Part shown: piece after piece, positions 33,814 through 45,597 of the stretch
Layout of the letters: each line of letters opens with the position of its first letter
How positions within the stretch are numbered: position 1 is the stretch's first letter
NCBI GenBank assembly: GCA_015680685.1
Contig: MNCI01002286.1
Span: 1-54,967, forward strand
Direction of reading: 5' to 3'
From: Gnetum montanum
Taxonomy: Eukaryota; Streptophyta; Gnetopsida; Gnetales; Gnetaceae
DNA length: 54,967 nucleotides
Position numbers and translations under genes: made by a program
The notes under the pieces: model-generated
The model's input: the letters and a program-made list of their open reading frames with translations, nothing else
The model's database searches: none
What the model was told of the DNA's origin: nothing

Positions 33814-36655
33814 TCAAACAGTCCTAGGCAATGGAGGTTCCTGAGCTACCAAAGGATCTTCTCCTACATCTAGCACATGTGGCTATGGCAGTTGTGGCTA
33901 TCCTATTGTAGCTACAATTGCTAGGGAAGGATGGAAAGCATCCAATGATGTTTTCATCTTTTCCTTACTTTGAGAATTGTACATGGTCCACATAGCATCA
34001 CAAATATGGGCCAGTAAAAGAACATCTCATAGACAAGACATTACAGGGAACAACTACTTCACATTGACAAACCAAGTAGCAAATTGTTTGCATTTGATGT
34101 CAAACACTTTGACAAAACTCTATAGCTCCTAGTGATCATTCATTCTTTGGGCCAACTTCTCAACTGTGAATCTTTGTTTTGTGAATTTCTCTTTGAGAAC
34201 ATCAAGTTCAACATTGGTCATTTGGAGCTTTTACTTTGTCCCCTTGTGATGATTCAACTTGGCCTCATACAACATGTATGAGCTAGCCACCTACTTCTCT
34301 AGCTTAAACCTTGAACTTTCAATAGCCAACATTATCAAGTTTGCATAACAGAGGTTGGCAAGCTTCTTGTACTCCATTATCTATTTGATTTATAGCTCCT
34401 TGAGGTAAATTTCTATATTGTTGTATGCATTCAATCCATCAAAGATGGGCTGCCACATATCACCTTCTTGTTGGAGCTGCTAGAGGGCCTCATTGACTTT
34501 TTCCTTTGCTAGCTAGATATGCTTTTCACTGACATCCTCTTGAAGGCCAACTTAGTCCCTGTAATGGTTCTTGATCCTTTCAAACTTGAGAACCTCATTT
34601 TTCTAAGCAGCGATCTCAATTGTAGATTTTTGGTGTAAGGCACAAATTTCCTTCATTGAGAGATGATAATTTTCTATTGTCAACCTCCTCAAGTCCATGG
34701 TTATCTTGATAAGTTGCTCCTACTATTTCTCATATATTCAACCATCTGGTCCTTTTGAAGCTTAACATTACATAGGTGATAGTTGTCCTTGGTCAGAACT
34801 ACATTCTCCTTATGAATCTTTGATAAGTCCTTTTTAGTGTTATAAGCCATTGCTACTACTATGGACTCATCAAATACCATGCTCTCCTTAGCATTCTTGG
34901 CTACTTTAAGTTTCTCTTGAAGCTATAGGAAAGTTCCATCTTTGGTTGTAGCTTGGCTACAATTATGGCATTAGCAAGGAGGGTTCATAATTCCACAACT
35001 TTAGTAGCCAAGCATTGATTTTTAGTTCTGGTTGCCTCCAATTGGCCATTGGAAATGATGCACTTGCCCTTAGCCTCCAAGAGCACTGACTAGGTTTCAC
35101 TGATGTCATCTAGATGTGCAAAGACCCCTAGAGTTAGTTTTCTAGTTTCCACTAGTTCTGGTAATTCTTCATGCTAGGATGTGCTGAATCTTCCACTTAC
35201 TACTCCTATAGACATCTACACATCTTTGAGTACAACAATATCTACCACAGAGGTCATAGGAACATTAAGTGATTCACCCACCTGGTTAGCCATCATCTTA
35301 GCCATTATTTCTTTACCTTGGTGGTACATCACCAAGATAGTTGCCCCCTCACCCTCCTATAGGTGCACTGAGAAGGTAGCAACATTTCTAGATATTTTTG
35401 GAAATTACTATTATCCTAGAATGGACACCATTACCTCTCAGGCACTAACATTTGAGCACACAAGTGCCTGCATTTGTTGGGTAGAAAACATTGGCACCAT
35501 GTCCTCCAACCAACTAATGGTATGAGTAACCTCATTTAAGTAACTTAAGGCTAGTCAATAGATAGAGGGATCATCACTCAATCTTGCTTGCTGCTATTGT
35601 AGGAGTTGCTCATGGAGTTTATGCATGTGCTGCATGGTAGCACAAGCCTTTAGTGTTGTTTCATGAGTGGATGATGGTGGTGGTTACTCCTATTCTTGCA
35701 TCTTGGTAGGCATCTTTCCCTTCATCATTTCTACCTAAGAGGTAGCATAAGCATGTTGAAGGATGTCATTTGAATAGTGGGTTATTCCTCCCCTCTTGCA
35801 TAATTTTTGAATCAAGCATGAAAATGGAAGTGTCTTTCTCCCATGCTCATTTTCCTTGAAGCGCTTCTCTATCTTAAAATAGATTAGCTATGGGAGATTG
35901 ATTGGAAATTTCTTGCTCAAAGTGATGCATGCATGGCTAGAGAAGGCTATCACCTTATTTGGCCTCACCATTGGATTGAAGTGACAGGCCACACTCTTGA
36001 AGTATGCTCATTTTGTTATTGAGAGTGCATCATATTCTTTGTGGTTAACTCCATAGCACTGTAGGATTCACTCCCTTTTTACCTTTGGATCCACTTGCAT
36101 TGAGATTTCTACCAAGGTTACCTTAGTGTTTGATAACCCAAGGGCCTAAGAGATGGCCTCCACCAAATAGGATACATTACTGTCCTTAATTTTTATTGTG
36201 GCATCAAGCTGCTTATTATTCCAGAAGAGATGGGTTTTCCCCATGTATAATTCCCCACTATATGTAAGGGTAGGCCACATGGGAGAAGTATATAATTGAG
36301 TTCTAACTTCTTCTAGGGCAAAGTCCAAGAAAGAACAAAAATTCAGTTCTTGAAGAACTGCTCATTGAATCTCCTTAGCCTTGATTTATCTAAGGTAGGC
36401 ATTAGTCAAAGTAACCTTGAGGTTTGGCCTTGGTCCTAGTGTATCATCTCAATGGGATTGCTCTATTTTATCTTTAGGAATCTATTGAAAAGATTCTACT
36501 TTTGGCTCCTCCTGAAGAGGTCCCTTTGCATGCATTTCAGCTACTTATTCTTGGAGTTGTTTAGGTTGTTGGTCCCTTCCCATTTTGGGTCACTTGTTCC
36601 TTGGTTGCGATGTTCTTGCCTCTTGTCCATGTTTATCCCTTAGTCTAGGTGTCAT
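33814..36655 (-). pseudogene. E7 aORF: extra coiled-coil protein gene, about 947 codons
   Basis: Homologue of the E3 aORF, in the same place between integrase and the 3' LTR. The start MTPRLRDKHG at 36655 follows GTGATTATAG, as in E3. A shared PKMGRDQ-type block comes next, then the conserved block ELNFCSFLDFALEEVRTQL (from 36349) and WPTLTYSGELYMG, FWNNK and VEAIS. The middle and C-terminal parts (about 35500-34100) are rich in Leu, Glu, Lys and Gln and look coiled. It ends QEPPLPRTV and TGA at 33814-33816. Many TAG/TAA stops and some frame changes occur. Function unknown; it is not an obvious env. Confidence 0.7.
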
Positions 36656-37100
36656 CTATAATCACAACATGACCAAGGATTAGCATTTGATCTGTAACTT
36701 TGAAACACTTGGATACCTTGTCTCTTTGAATTTTTTACACTTGGCTAAGTTGTGATCATGGTAGATTTGATTATTTTAATATTATTTTTTATTATTTCAT
36801 TTAAATGGCTACCAGAGTTTCTTGGAAAGGTTTAACTCTCATGAATTAGTGATTTTAATATTATTTTATTAGTTAAACCTTGTGGGAGTTAGAAAAATTT
36901 CAAAAAAAATTCATCAAAAACCTTAGGTTTGTGACCTCCACAACATAGGGCTCATCTTTAGTAGTTGTAGGATAGCAAAACGGGGTTATTATATAAGCAA
37001 GTTGCAAGAAATGGGCTCTAGAAGGCTTTGGGCTCTTGGAACAGCAAAAACTCCTTGTGCATTTGGAAGAAATATGCAAAAATGACAAAGTGTTTACACA
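36656..37100 (-). other. Leader between internal promoter and aORF of E7
   Basis: AT-rich, non-coding. On the minus strand it has TTGAAATTTTTCTAAC, then AAGGTTTAACTAAT and finally TGTGATTATAG before the ATG, all with counterparts in E3. AAG|GTTTAA and TTATAG| could be splice sites (inference). Confidence 0.45.
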
Positions 37101-37164
37101 TATATATAGAATTTTGATGCTTCATCAATGCAGTGGAGTTGCATCAATGGGATTGCATCAATGC
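37101..37164 (-). promoter_or_regulatory. E7 internal promoter-like module (copy of the LTR core)
   Basis: CATCAATG occurs at 37123, 37142 and 37156, with TATATATA at 37101-37108, 14 bases from the first word. The LTR has the same word and a TATA box about 15 bases away (33415-33447), and the 13-mer CTTCATCAATGCA appears in both. The order on the minus strand is words, TATA, about 445 bp leader, aORF. It parallels the GATATC module of E3. Promoter function is inferred. Confidence 0.62.
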
Positions 37165-38711
37165 AACTAAGTGCAAAAAATTTGCACATTGAAAAATGAG
37201 GGGAAAACAAGGAATTTTTAAATAAAATTAGAGTCTAAAGGAAGCCAAAGAATCCTAGAACATGATGAAATGCTCGAAGAGGGCTAGATAATTCTCAAAA
37301 AGGAAATTTTTCTAGGAGAACTTTAATGAAGAAGTGCACAACTGGTTGTAACTAACATGGAGCACAAAAGATTTGAATGTAAAAATGCCTAAGGGATAAG
37401 CACATTAACCAACCTAACCAAGGATTATGCATGTGGGTCCTTCCCATAGTAGGCTTATGCCCCTAATGCCCTTGCATGCCCTCAAACCAAGGAGTCTATG
37501 GGCCCCATGGATCATTAATGGTTATGGTTAGTTATGGACCAAATCTCCAAAGAAACTATCAAAGAACTTTGACCATATCAAACCAAGGCATTGAAACATC
37601 ATGAGAAAAGATAATGAGATGAGTTATGGAAAGCATGGGTGGATGAAGTAGAGTGTGGAATGGAGTCTCGTATCATGATCACATGAATTCCCTTGTGGAT
37701 TTTGTGGTTAATATGACCTGATAACATCCATCCTTAGTTTGAATTAAAGCCAACCAATTCGAATGACTTTGCATTGACACTCTTACACTCATCCACACCC
37801 CACTCCCAAGGAATAAGAATATCCCCACAGATCAATTACCATTCTAAAAAGAGAAGAAAAGAGAAGCATGAAGTGAGATGGGCCTTAGTTAGAGGGGATG
37901 GTCATGCATGGGTAACATGTCTTTATAGTCCCATAACTAGTTCTTGTAGCCTATTATTTTGTCTAAGGTATGTGCTTTGAATTCTCATTATTTTTTTTTG
38001 TGGATTTTTTGGATGGGAACCACATATTGCAAAGACATAGTTTCCTATCATTGGTCAATAGCAGAATGATCAGAAATCCATAAGAACACTCATGCACCCA
38101 AGAGTATAGGCAAGTATAAAGATCATCAAATCTCCTTGAAGTCATACCCTTGTCTATCTTTTTAATCCATTCCAAGTTTCAAAACTACCATGATCATAAG
38201 TTCATTAAAAGTTTTATTTTAAAAAGGGACCTCATACTTCCAAAATAAGGGAACACCATACAATTGTGCAAATCAGTGGATGATGTGGACTCACTACCTA
38301 TTATCATGAAAAGAAACCATGTCTTAGTTATCAACATCAAAATTCAAGGATAGAATCTAGACATTCACAATCAAATAACATTGTAGCACAAACCACCATC
38401 AATTAGTAGTTGTAGTTGCACCAAGTCCTGGTGGCAATAAAGGAAGAAAAGCATAAAAGAATTCTAAACCAAATAAAGTAAAATATAGAAGAAAGTGTAA
38501 AATGTTTATTCAAGAAAGAGAAAATGTATGTAAAACAAAAATTATGAAAAACTAAAAAACTAAAAACTAAGGAGCCACTTTAATTATTTTAGCATGGATG
38601 ACCGTCTATCCCACAATTGAGTTGGAAGGAGTTTCAAAAAATTAAGCGTGCATATCCATCTGTTAAGGTGTTGTAATCATTGGCTCTCTTAGGTTCTTAG
38701 AAAGGTTTTAT
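37165..38711 (-). other. E7 region between integrase and internal promoter, nothing recognised
   Basis: AT-rich with no homology to pol or aORF in either strand and no clear repeat. In length it is close to the unrecognised 5673-7045 part of E3. Confidence 0.5.
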
Positions 38712-39960
38712 TTATAGCATGTTAACTAGTAGCTTCTTATTTGGGCATTCAGGTTTGTAAATTAGCATGACCATAGAGGGAAAGATTTCATAGATAATAT
38801 AAGGTTCCTTCCACCATGTTTGAAACTTAGTTATTTGTGGCACATGTGTGGGGTTCTTGTATAGGGCCTTATCTCCTAGTTTAAATTTCACTTTCCTGAT
38901 TTTAAGATCATGACATTGTTTATTAAATACCTTATGCACTTTGTTAGATGATAGGGCCACTAGTTGGTTCTCATCTAGCACATTGAGATTCATTCACCTT
39001 CTTTTGTGCTAGGCTTACGTCAAGGCAAAGTTCACAAGTCGTTGATAGTGTATGGAGCTTTACTTGGATAGGATGAGTTGGTAGTTTTCTATACATAAGC
39101 TCATAGGGAGAGTAGCCAATAGGAAGTTTCCAAGTGGAGCAGTAGGGCTAAAGGGCATCATTGAGTTTATTGCTCCAATCCCTCCTAAATTTACTAACTA
39201 TTCTTGTTAGTATTTTTGTGATCTCCTTATTTGTAACTTCTACTTGACTATTAGCTTAGGGGTGCCAGGATGTTATTGGTTTATGTTCAACACCCCCCCC
39301 CCCCCNNNNNNNNNNNNNNNNNNNNNNNNNNNNNACACTAAATGAGCTTCCAAAAGGTGGTGCCTATAAAATGAGTTCCATTATAAGAAATAAGCACATT
39401 TGGCATCCCAAACCTATTTACAACATGCTATTGTACAAATCGAGTAGCCATAGAAGATGTGTAATTAGTGACAGCCACTACTTCTACTTATATGGTGCAA
39501 TAGTCAATAGCTACTATGATGTATGCCTTTCTGTTAGACATGAGAATGATGGAATCCATGAAATCAATGCCCAAATATTAAAGGACTCTAGTGGTTGGAT
39601 CCACTATTGAGGTCCCTCCATATGAGCTATCATCCCACCATCACGTTGGTAGTGATCACAAGAGTAAATGAAGTAGTAAGCATCCTAAAAAGTGTTGCCC
39701 AATAATACCCTACCATGAGGATTTTAATGGTCATGCATCTCCCAGCATAGTGGCCCCCACAAGGACCCTCATGAGCATCTAGGAGAATGCAAAGCTGATC
39801 ATCATTAGGTACATACTATCTAACTAGGTCATTGACACACACTTTGTAAAGATGTCTGTTGATTTCCATGAAGTGTTTTTCTTAGTCAAGAAACTTTTGT
39901 TTCTTCCTATTATCCCATTCTTGTGGCATCTCCTAAGTGAGAAGGTAGGTAAGAATTTCA
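38712..39960 (-). pseudogene. pol: E7 integrase, with an assembly gap
   Basis: Catalytic-core remnants read on the minus strand include LGIDFMDSIILMSNRKAY (about 39580) and RFGMPNVLISYNGTHFIG (about 39380), where Tyr stands at the expected second Asp. After the gap come an EVTNKEITKIL-type block with the expected Glu (about 39240) and, at 38712-38993, the C-terminal part KVKFKLGDKALYKN. The poly-C and 29 N fall inside the core, so some codons are missing. Confidence 0.72.
39293..39334. other. Poly-C run and 29-N gap
   Basis: C at 39293-39305, then N at 39306-39334. The true gap size is unknown. Confidence 0.95.
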
Positions 39961-40029
39961 TTGTACTAGTTACTTTTAGTGGGCACTTATTCAATTATTG
40001 CTTCAACAAAGAGGATTTCATTAAGGAAC

Positions 40030-41300
40030 CAATCTAAAAGTGGGCTCTCCTCCTCTTTGTTATCCCTTCTCAAATAAGACAAGTTGTTAACAACCATGTT
40101 CTTGGTCCCCTTTCAATCTATCATTGTTAGATTAAATTCCTACAAGATCATTGACAAACATATAACACAGAGGCTTGTCATTGGCTTATTCATTAGTAAC
40201 TAGATTGCACTATGGTCTATGTATACAAACATCTTGTACCCAAGCACATAGTACCTAAATTTTTTCAAAGCATACATGACTATCATTAGTTCTTTCTATA
40301 AGGTGGTGTAGTTTAGTTATGCATCCACGATGCTTCTACTTGCATAGTCAATGTAGTAAGGATGTTTCTGATCATCCAACTGTATGATCACAACTCCCAA
40401 GGCATAATTGAAAGCATTCGTCATGCTATGGAAGGATCTAGACCAGTTAGGTGCTCATAGAATTGGAGTTTCCACAAGCTTTTTCTTGAGCTATTGGAAT
40501 GCATACTCACATTCCTTGGTCTAGATAAATAAAGCATCCTTCTTTGTTAGCTTCATCAATAGTTTGATGATCTTAAAGAAATTCTTAATGAAGCATTGGT
40601 AGTAGCCAGTGTGACCAAGGAATGACCTCACATATTTAACTATTTTTGGTTATCTAGTAATTCCTTGGATGATCATTATTTTCTCAAGGGCTACCTTAAT
40701 CCATCTCTAAGAAATTTTGTGCCCCAAAATAATGTCCTCCTAGATCATTAATTGGTTTTCTACTAGCTGAGCCTAAGGTTTGTCTTCATGCACCTTTTTA
40801 GCACTTATTCAAGATAGTCCAGGGCTTGCTCGAATGTAGCCCCATAGGTGGAGAAGTCATCCATGAAGACTTCCACCCTCCTACTTATTTTCTATTGAAA
40901 AATGCTTAGGACTAGGGGTTGGAATGTGGTAGGGGCATTACACAAGCCAAACTACATCTTTCTGCATATGAAAGTCCCCTAGGAACTTGTGAAAGTAGTT
41001 TTGGGCTAATCCTCTGGTGCGATCTAGATTTGGTTATAGCCACTATAACCATCCACAAAGCTATAATAGCAATTCCTACAAAATGATCCTTAAATTTCAC
41101 CATGTTTAACAACCTAAAATTGATATAGATCCTCCATTTCCCTCCTTTCTTTGGCATGATCATGAGTGGGCTAACCCACTCACTATTCACAATGGAATAG
41201 ATGAACCCCACCTTAAGGAGTTTCTTAGTCTCCTCTTTGATGATCTACTTTAGTTTGAGGTTGAACCACTACTACAACTACCTCTTTTGTGTAATGAAGA
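40030..41300 (-). pseudogene. pol: E7 reverse transcriptase and RNase H
   Basis: Minus-strand reading with VNSEWVSPLMIMPKKGGKWR (about 41190-41130), then KDHF and a catalytic block VFMDDFSTYGAT (about 40880-40840) with both Asp codons kept. The thumb and RNase H follow to about 40030. The same blocks are in E8 at 53240-54460. Stops and frame changes are frequent. Confidence 0.78.
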
Positions 41301-41749
41301 AATTTGTGTAAATGTGATGTTTTCATATCCTTGGATCAATTCTAGTTAGTTCATGATATGACAAAGGAAAGGTTTTTGGCCATTTGATGACCACATCCAA
41401 CAGCTTCTTTTTCTACATAGAAGCAAGGTTGACATTAATAATGACTAAGTTTTTATTTTTTAAAAAAGCATATTCCATTCTAGTAGATAGACTTTTTAAC
41501 TTAAGGGGCTCCTATTTAAAGCTCTTAGGGATTTCCAACTCTCCCCAATTGGTTTCATCACGTTCATTGGAGAGTTGGTGATGAATTTTCTCTATTTTAT
41601 TCATGCCTTTAATGTAGGCACTTGTTAGAATCTTAGTTTATTCCATGGACAATGTTGAACTACTTTTAGATTTAGCTATCAACCACTAGGTGTCATTCTA
41701 TTTTGTGGCTGCTACATAAAAGAACCTCTAAATTTCTATGACATCTACA

Positions 41750-42300
41750 CACTACATAAATTTTTTGATTGTTGTACTTTTAACTATCCATAATTTTTGC
41801 ATGTAGTGGCACCATGTGTCACTACACGTGATGGATTGAATGTGCTTCCTCTCTATTTTTCCAAAGTCATTCTTCATGGAAATCTTCAAGGAGTGGTCTC
41901 TGATTTCCAACCATGCATCAATTGTACTTAGCCAAGTCCTTTTTATGATGAATGAAAAGTCCCCCTTGCAATTATCTACTTGGATCACCAAGAAGTCAGC
42001 AAGATAAGATCACCCATAGATAGTGGTTATAAAGTCTTCCACCAATCCCAAGGGAATGGTGATGGACTGATTTGCTAACTTAAGATGAATGTTGATATTA
42101 CAGAGGAAGAAGGAGAAGTAGGATCAATAGCCATAAGTATCTATGAGGGCTTACTAGGACTATTGATTCAAAAAAAGCATCATTTTTTAGGCTTAGTGTC
42201 CAAACCACTCAGCTAGGGAGCTAGTTGTAAGTTCACAACCCTTGTAACATTTCTTTACTATGGCCAGGCTAGAATTTCACCCTACATGAATGGAGTAGGT
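41750..42300 (-). pseudogene. E7 protease region
   Basis: A minus-strand reading at 41752-41991 (VDNCKGDFSFIIKRTWLSTI) matches VKNYKWDFSIIMERAWLSNV of the E8 protease. The catalytic Asp loop is not clearly readable. It lies between gag and reverse transcriptase as expected. Confidence 0.6.
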
Positions 42301-44593
42301 GGTAACTAAGTTGAGGGTGGAGGTACAAGTGCAAATGGATGAGGAGGGTAATATGGAAATGGGGACTTCCCTCTTGGAGATTATGCTTTGTAGTACTCAA
42401 GAGGGTAGGAGTGGTGTTGGAAAGAGGTGTGAGAAGAAGAGTCACATAGAGAAATGGGTTGTTGAACATAGTACCCATATAGATCTACCTATCAGTAAGG
42501 GTACTATTGCCTTGGTGGTGGCATCCCCCATGACTATGGATGTTGCCACTATTGGTACTATTCATGAGGTTGAGGTGGAACTTCACTCGGATAGTAAGCT
42601 TGTTGGTGGAACTACTTGTAGTTGCCTTGAGGATAAGGCAACCTCCTCGATGCTTGTCTTTTTTTCCAATCTAGGATTTAAAGCATACACCTTATATTTT
42701 TGCAAGTATGACACAACTGGGCAACATCCCTTAGGATGCTTGTATCAGTAGATGTCACACCCACCATATTCATTTATCTTAGAATCCAAAACCTCTTCAA
42801 TGGCAACACCTTTGCCCTTATCCCTCTAATGAGCACATTCAGCTTCCTTCTTTGTCCTTCGATCATGATTACTACGTTGTTCTTTGAGCTTGTCTACAAT
42901 TTTTTAGAGTAGTTTGAAACTTTTTGTTCAAAGAGTCCCTCATTTTTTCTACCTTGCTTGATATTTCAAAAATAGATTTTTGTATCAGTAAGGTCTTGCA
43001 TTGCACCACTTCATCAAGTGATGCCTCCTCCTCATTGTCACAAAATCGAACCTCCCTTTTACGAATGGAAGGATCCTAGTTGTATTCCTCCACACTTTTC
43101 CTTTTCCTTTTGTCATTGGCTCAATCAACCTTTGGATCTGATGTACCCTTAGCCCTAAAATCCTTCCTTGGGCATAGACGTCAAGAGTTCTCCTCATTTT
43201 TGTTTAGAACCCATCTATGATATGTCGTAGCTACTCCCTTTGAGAAAATCCATGGCCTCAAAATTAGTGCAACAATGAGTAATATCTACCCATGGTCACA
43301 TCAAAGGATTCATTTGTTCCTTGATTCCACCCCTAGATCTACTTCCTAGGTTAGACACTCAGAAGTACATTGGATACTTGTCATTGAAGAGTTCAAGCAT
43401 ACTACTCCGTTGTCTAATTAATTCTAGTTCTAAGGACTAGTATTAGCTTTTAGCTTCCTTGATAAGTGTCCTAGGGGTTAGCTTCAATTTCTACCATTTT
43501 TTCTCAATGTTTGGAAGGCACATGCATCATGAAAGGCTTGAAGATGGTTTTGTGGATCAGAATTCTATCCCCCTTCAAACTTAGGAATATTGTTCATGTC
43601 CAACCATTTAATATAGTTGTCTTTCACATGCCTTGTTGAAATTCTTACAACCTCTACAATATTTAGCATATTTCTAGTGGCAAGTAAAGGCTCATCATAG
43701 TTATGGTCCCTATGATGACCATGATGCCTATGATATCCCTTGTTATCCCTTTCTTCTCTATGGTGGGCCTTCCTTGATTGCCTGTGCCCTTAGCCTTTAG
43801 TTCTAGTGTAATCTACGATCATCTCTATCCTACCAGTCACCTCCATCATGGTCTCTCCCTTTGTAGGTTTAGTTAGAGTTGGAGAAGAAAGATGATAAGA
43901 ATAACAAAGATGAAGAGGGAGGAGAGCCAGTACCAACATAGTGCATACTACTTCCTCTTCTTTGTTCCCTACCATGATTACAATGTTTGTTGTTATTGTG
44001 GTGGTTATCAATGTTCCTACTTTGAGACCCTCCTTTGGAGGTCCCATGGTCATGGGAATCATTCTTTCTAGAACCAAGGTTGTTTACAGTTGACTATAAA
44101 TTTTGGTTAAGGGTCCCTTAATCAAAGAAAAGGAGAGAAGAGTCTATGTATTGAGAATCCCCCAAGAAGAATCCTCTTCTTCTTTTTGGCCTAGAGGAAT
44201 AAGGGGTTTGTGAACTACTTACCTTTTAATGCCTCATAGTGAGCCTCCATCTACCAATCTTTCTTTCTTTGTGCATCTATGGGATGATAATTTTGGTAGT
44301 CATGATCTTGCATAGTGTACTTAGCATTGAGCCCTTGGATGTCCAATCTCATGAGTTTGTGGAGAAACATCATAGGAACTACATGATTGGGTGACAACAC
44401 AATGTTGTCCTTCATGTCCCTCCACTGTAGTTGTTCATCCTAGTGTAAGATGAAGGTGAAATCTAGAACATATTCATCTAGATGAGTATAGATCACTTTT
44501 CATTGTTGGGGCATAGGTTGTTTCAAGCCTTCTTGCCTTTGATTGGAATTGTTCTCAAACTGGCAAAGAATCTTACCTATGAGAAGAAGCCAT
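42301..44593 (-). pseudogene. gag: E7 gag
   Basis: The start codon at 44591-44593 opens MASSHR, stop, DSLPV, close to E8. KDNIVLSPNHVVPMMF follows near 44360-44410. The 13-residue knuckle is at 42723-42761 (CDIY, stop, YKHPKGCC), then VYALNP. Frame changes and stops throughout; the border with protease is approximate. Confidence 0.75.
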
Positions 44594-44721
44594 GTTAGTT
44601 CTAAAGAAAAATAGTGTTCTTGTGTTATTATTATTATTCTCAATGATTTTGACTTTAAGGTTTTTTACAATGTCGTTGGATAATTTCACTAACTTTTAGG
44701 TAATGCACATAGCTAACTAAA

Positions 44722-44740
44722 GTCCCTAGCAACAACACCA
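44722..44740 (-). other. E7 primer-binding site, decayed
   Basis: Minus strand TGGTGTTGTTGCTAGGGAC, the tRNA-Asp type site with few changes. Confidence 0.75.
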
Positions 44741-44741
44741 A

Positions 44742-45592
44742 TGATGAGCAGTGAGTAGTCCCTATGCCTAATCATACAAATCATCAACATTCACTAAGAG
44801 ATCCAATCAAATTCCATAGACTTTAGCTCTCTAAGTATACATTATCTAGGATAGTGAATCTAAGGACGTGATCATTATCTTCCCAATTCCACTTGTGAGG
44901 TTCAATGGTATTGTAAGTGTAACTAAGGCACATGATTTGTATAACTTTTATATTTTACATTTAATTTGCCTAAGTGTAGAAAATAAAGTAATTAAATACT
45001 AATTAATCTAGTAACTAATTAATTCCTTAGACTAATCCTAACATAAGCATCCATTTCCATCTATCATACACATCCTAAACATGTTGCAATGCTATTAGGT
45101 ACCAAGCGTAAACACTACTAGGATTACCAAGTGTTAATGTATGCTCAAGGTGGTTGTACCTATGTGCATTAATTGCTTACTATTAATTAATTAATTAAAT
45201 TCATGAACATAAATCACATGAATAGTAAATGCATTAAGTAAATATTATGCTAAGTCCAAGTGTTGCAAGGTTTTTTAAGAAATCTTGCCTTTATTGCCAT
45301 TCACACTAAGGTGTCCAAGTACATCATTGCTCAAATAAGGATCCATACACTTCCCAACTTCTATTGTAGGCACTTAGAAAATATTCTAACTCTAGAAGAA
45401 ACAAACCATAGGAGTTCAACTATGCTACTTAAAAATGAGTGTCATAAATGCGATGGGTGTGTAACACTTTGTCAATCTGTATGCATTGATGCATCAAATC
45501 ATGCATCAATGGGTACACGCTGACGTAGCAACATCGATAGGTACATGTCAATAGAATTGCATCGACATAATCAAATCCACAATGAATCATCA
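44742..45592 (-). repeat. E7 5' LTR
   Basis: Plus-strand borders TGATGAGCAG and GAATCATCA. It aligns with 32689-33562. CATCAATG words occur between 45480 and 45592. A TATA box like the one in the 3' LTR is not clear here. Confidence 0.9.
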
Positions 45593-45597
45593 ATGGC
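45593..45597. repeat. E7 target-site duplication, right
   Basis: ATGGC; left copy ATGAC at 32684-32688. Confidence 0.75.

Larger units (their letters stand above)
32689..45592 (-). mobile_element. E7: Athila-like element with gag, pol and extra ORF
   Basis: Full-length minus-strand insertion in E5, 12.9 kb. From right to left it has a 5' LTR, primer site, gag, protease, reverse transcriptase, RNase H, integrase, about 1.5 kb of unrecognised sequence, an internal promoter-like module, the aORF, a polypurine tract and the 3' LTR. All genes carry stops. It is the reference for how E3 would look with pol. A run of 29 N interrupts integrase. Confidence 0.9.
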
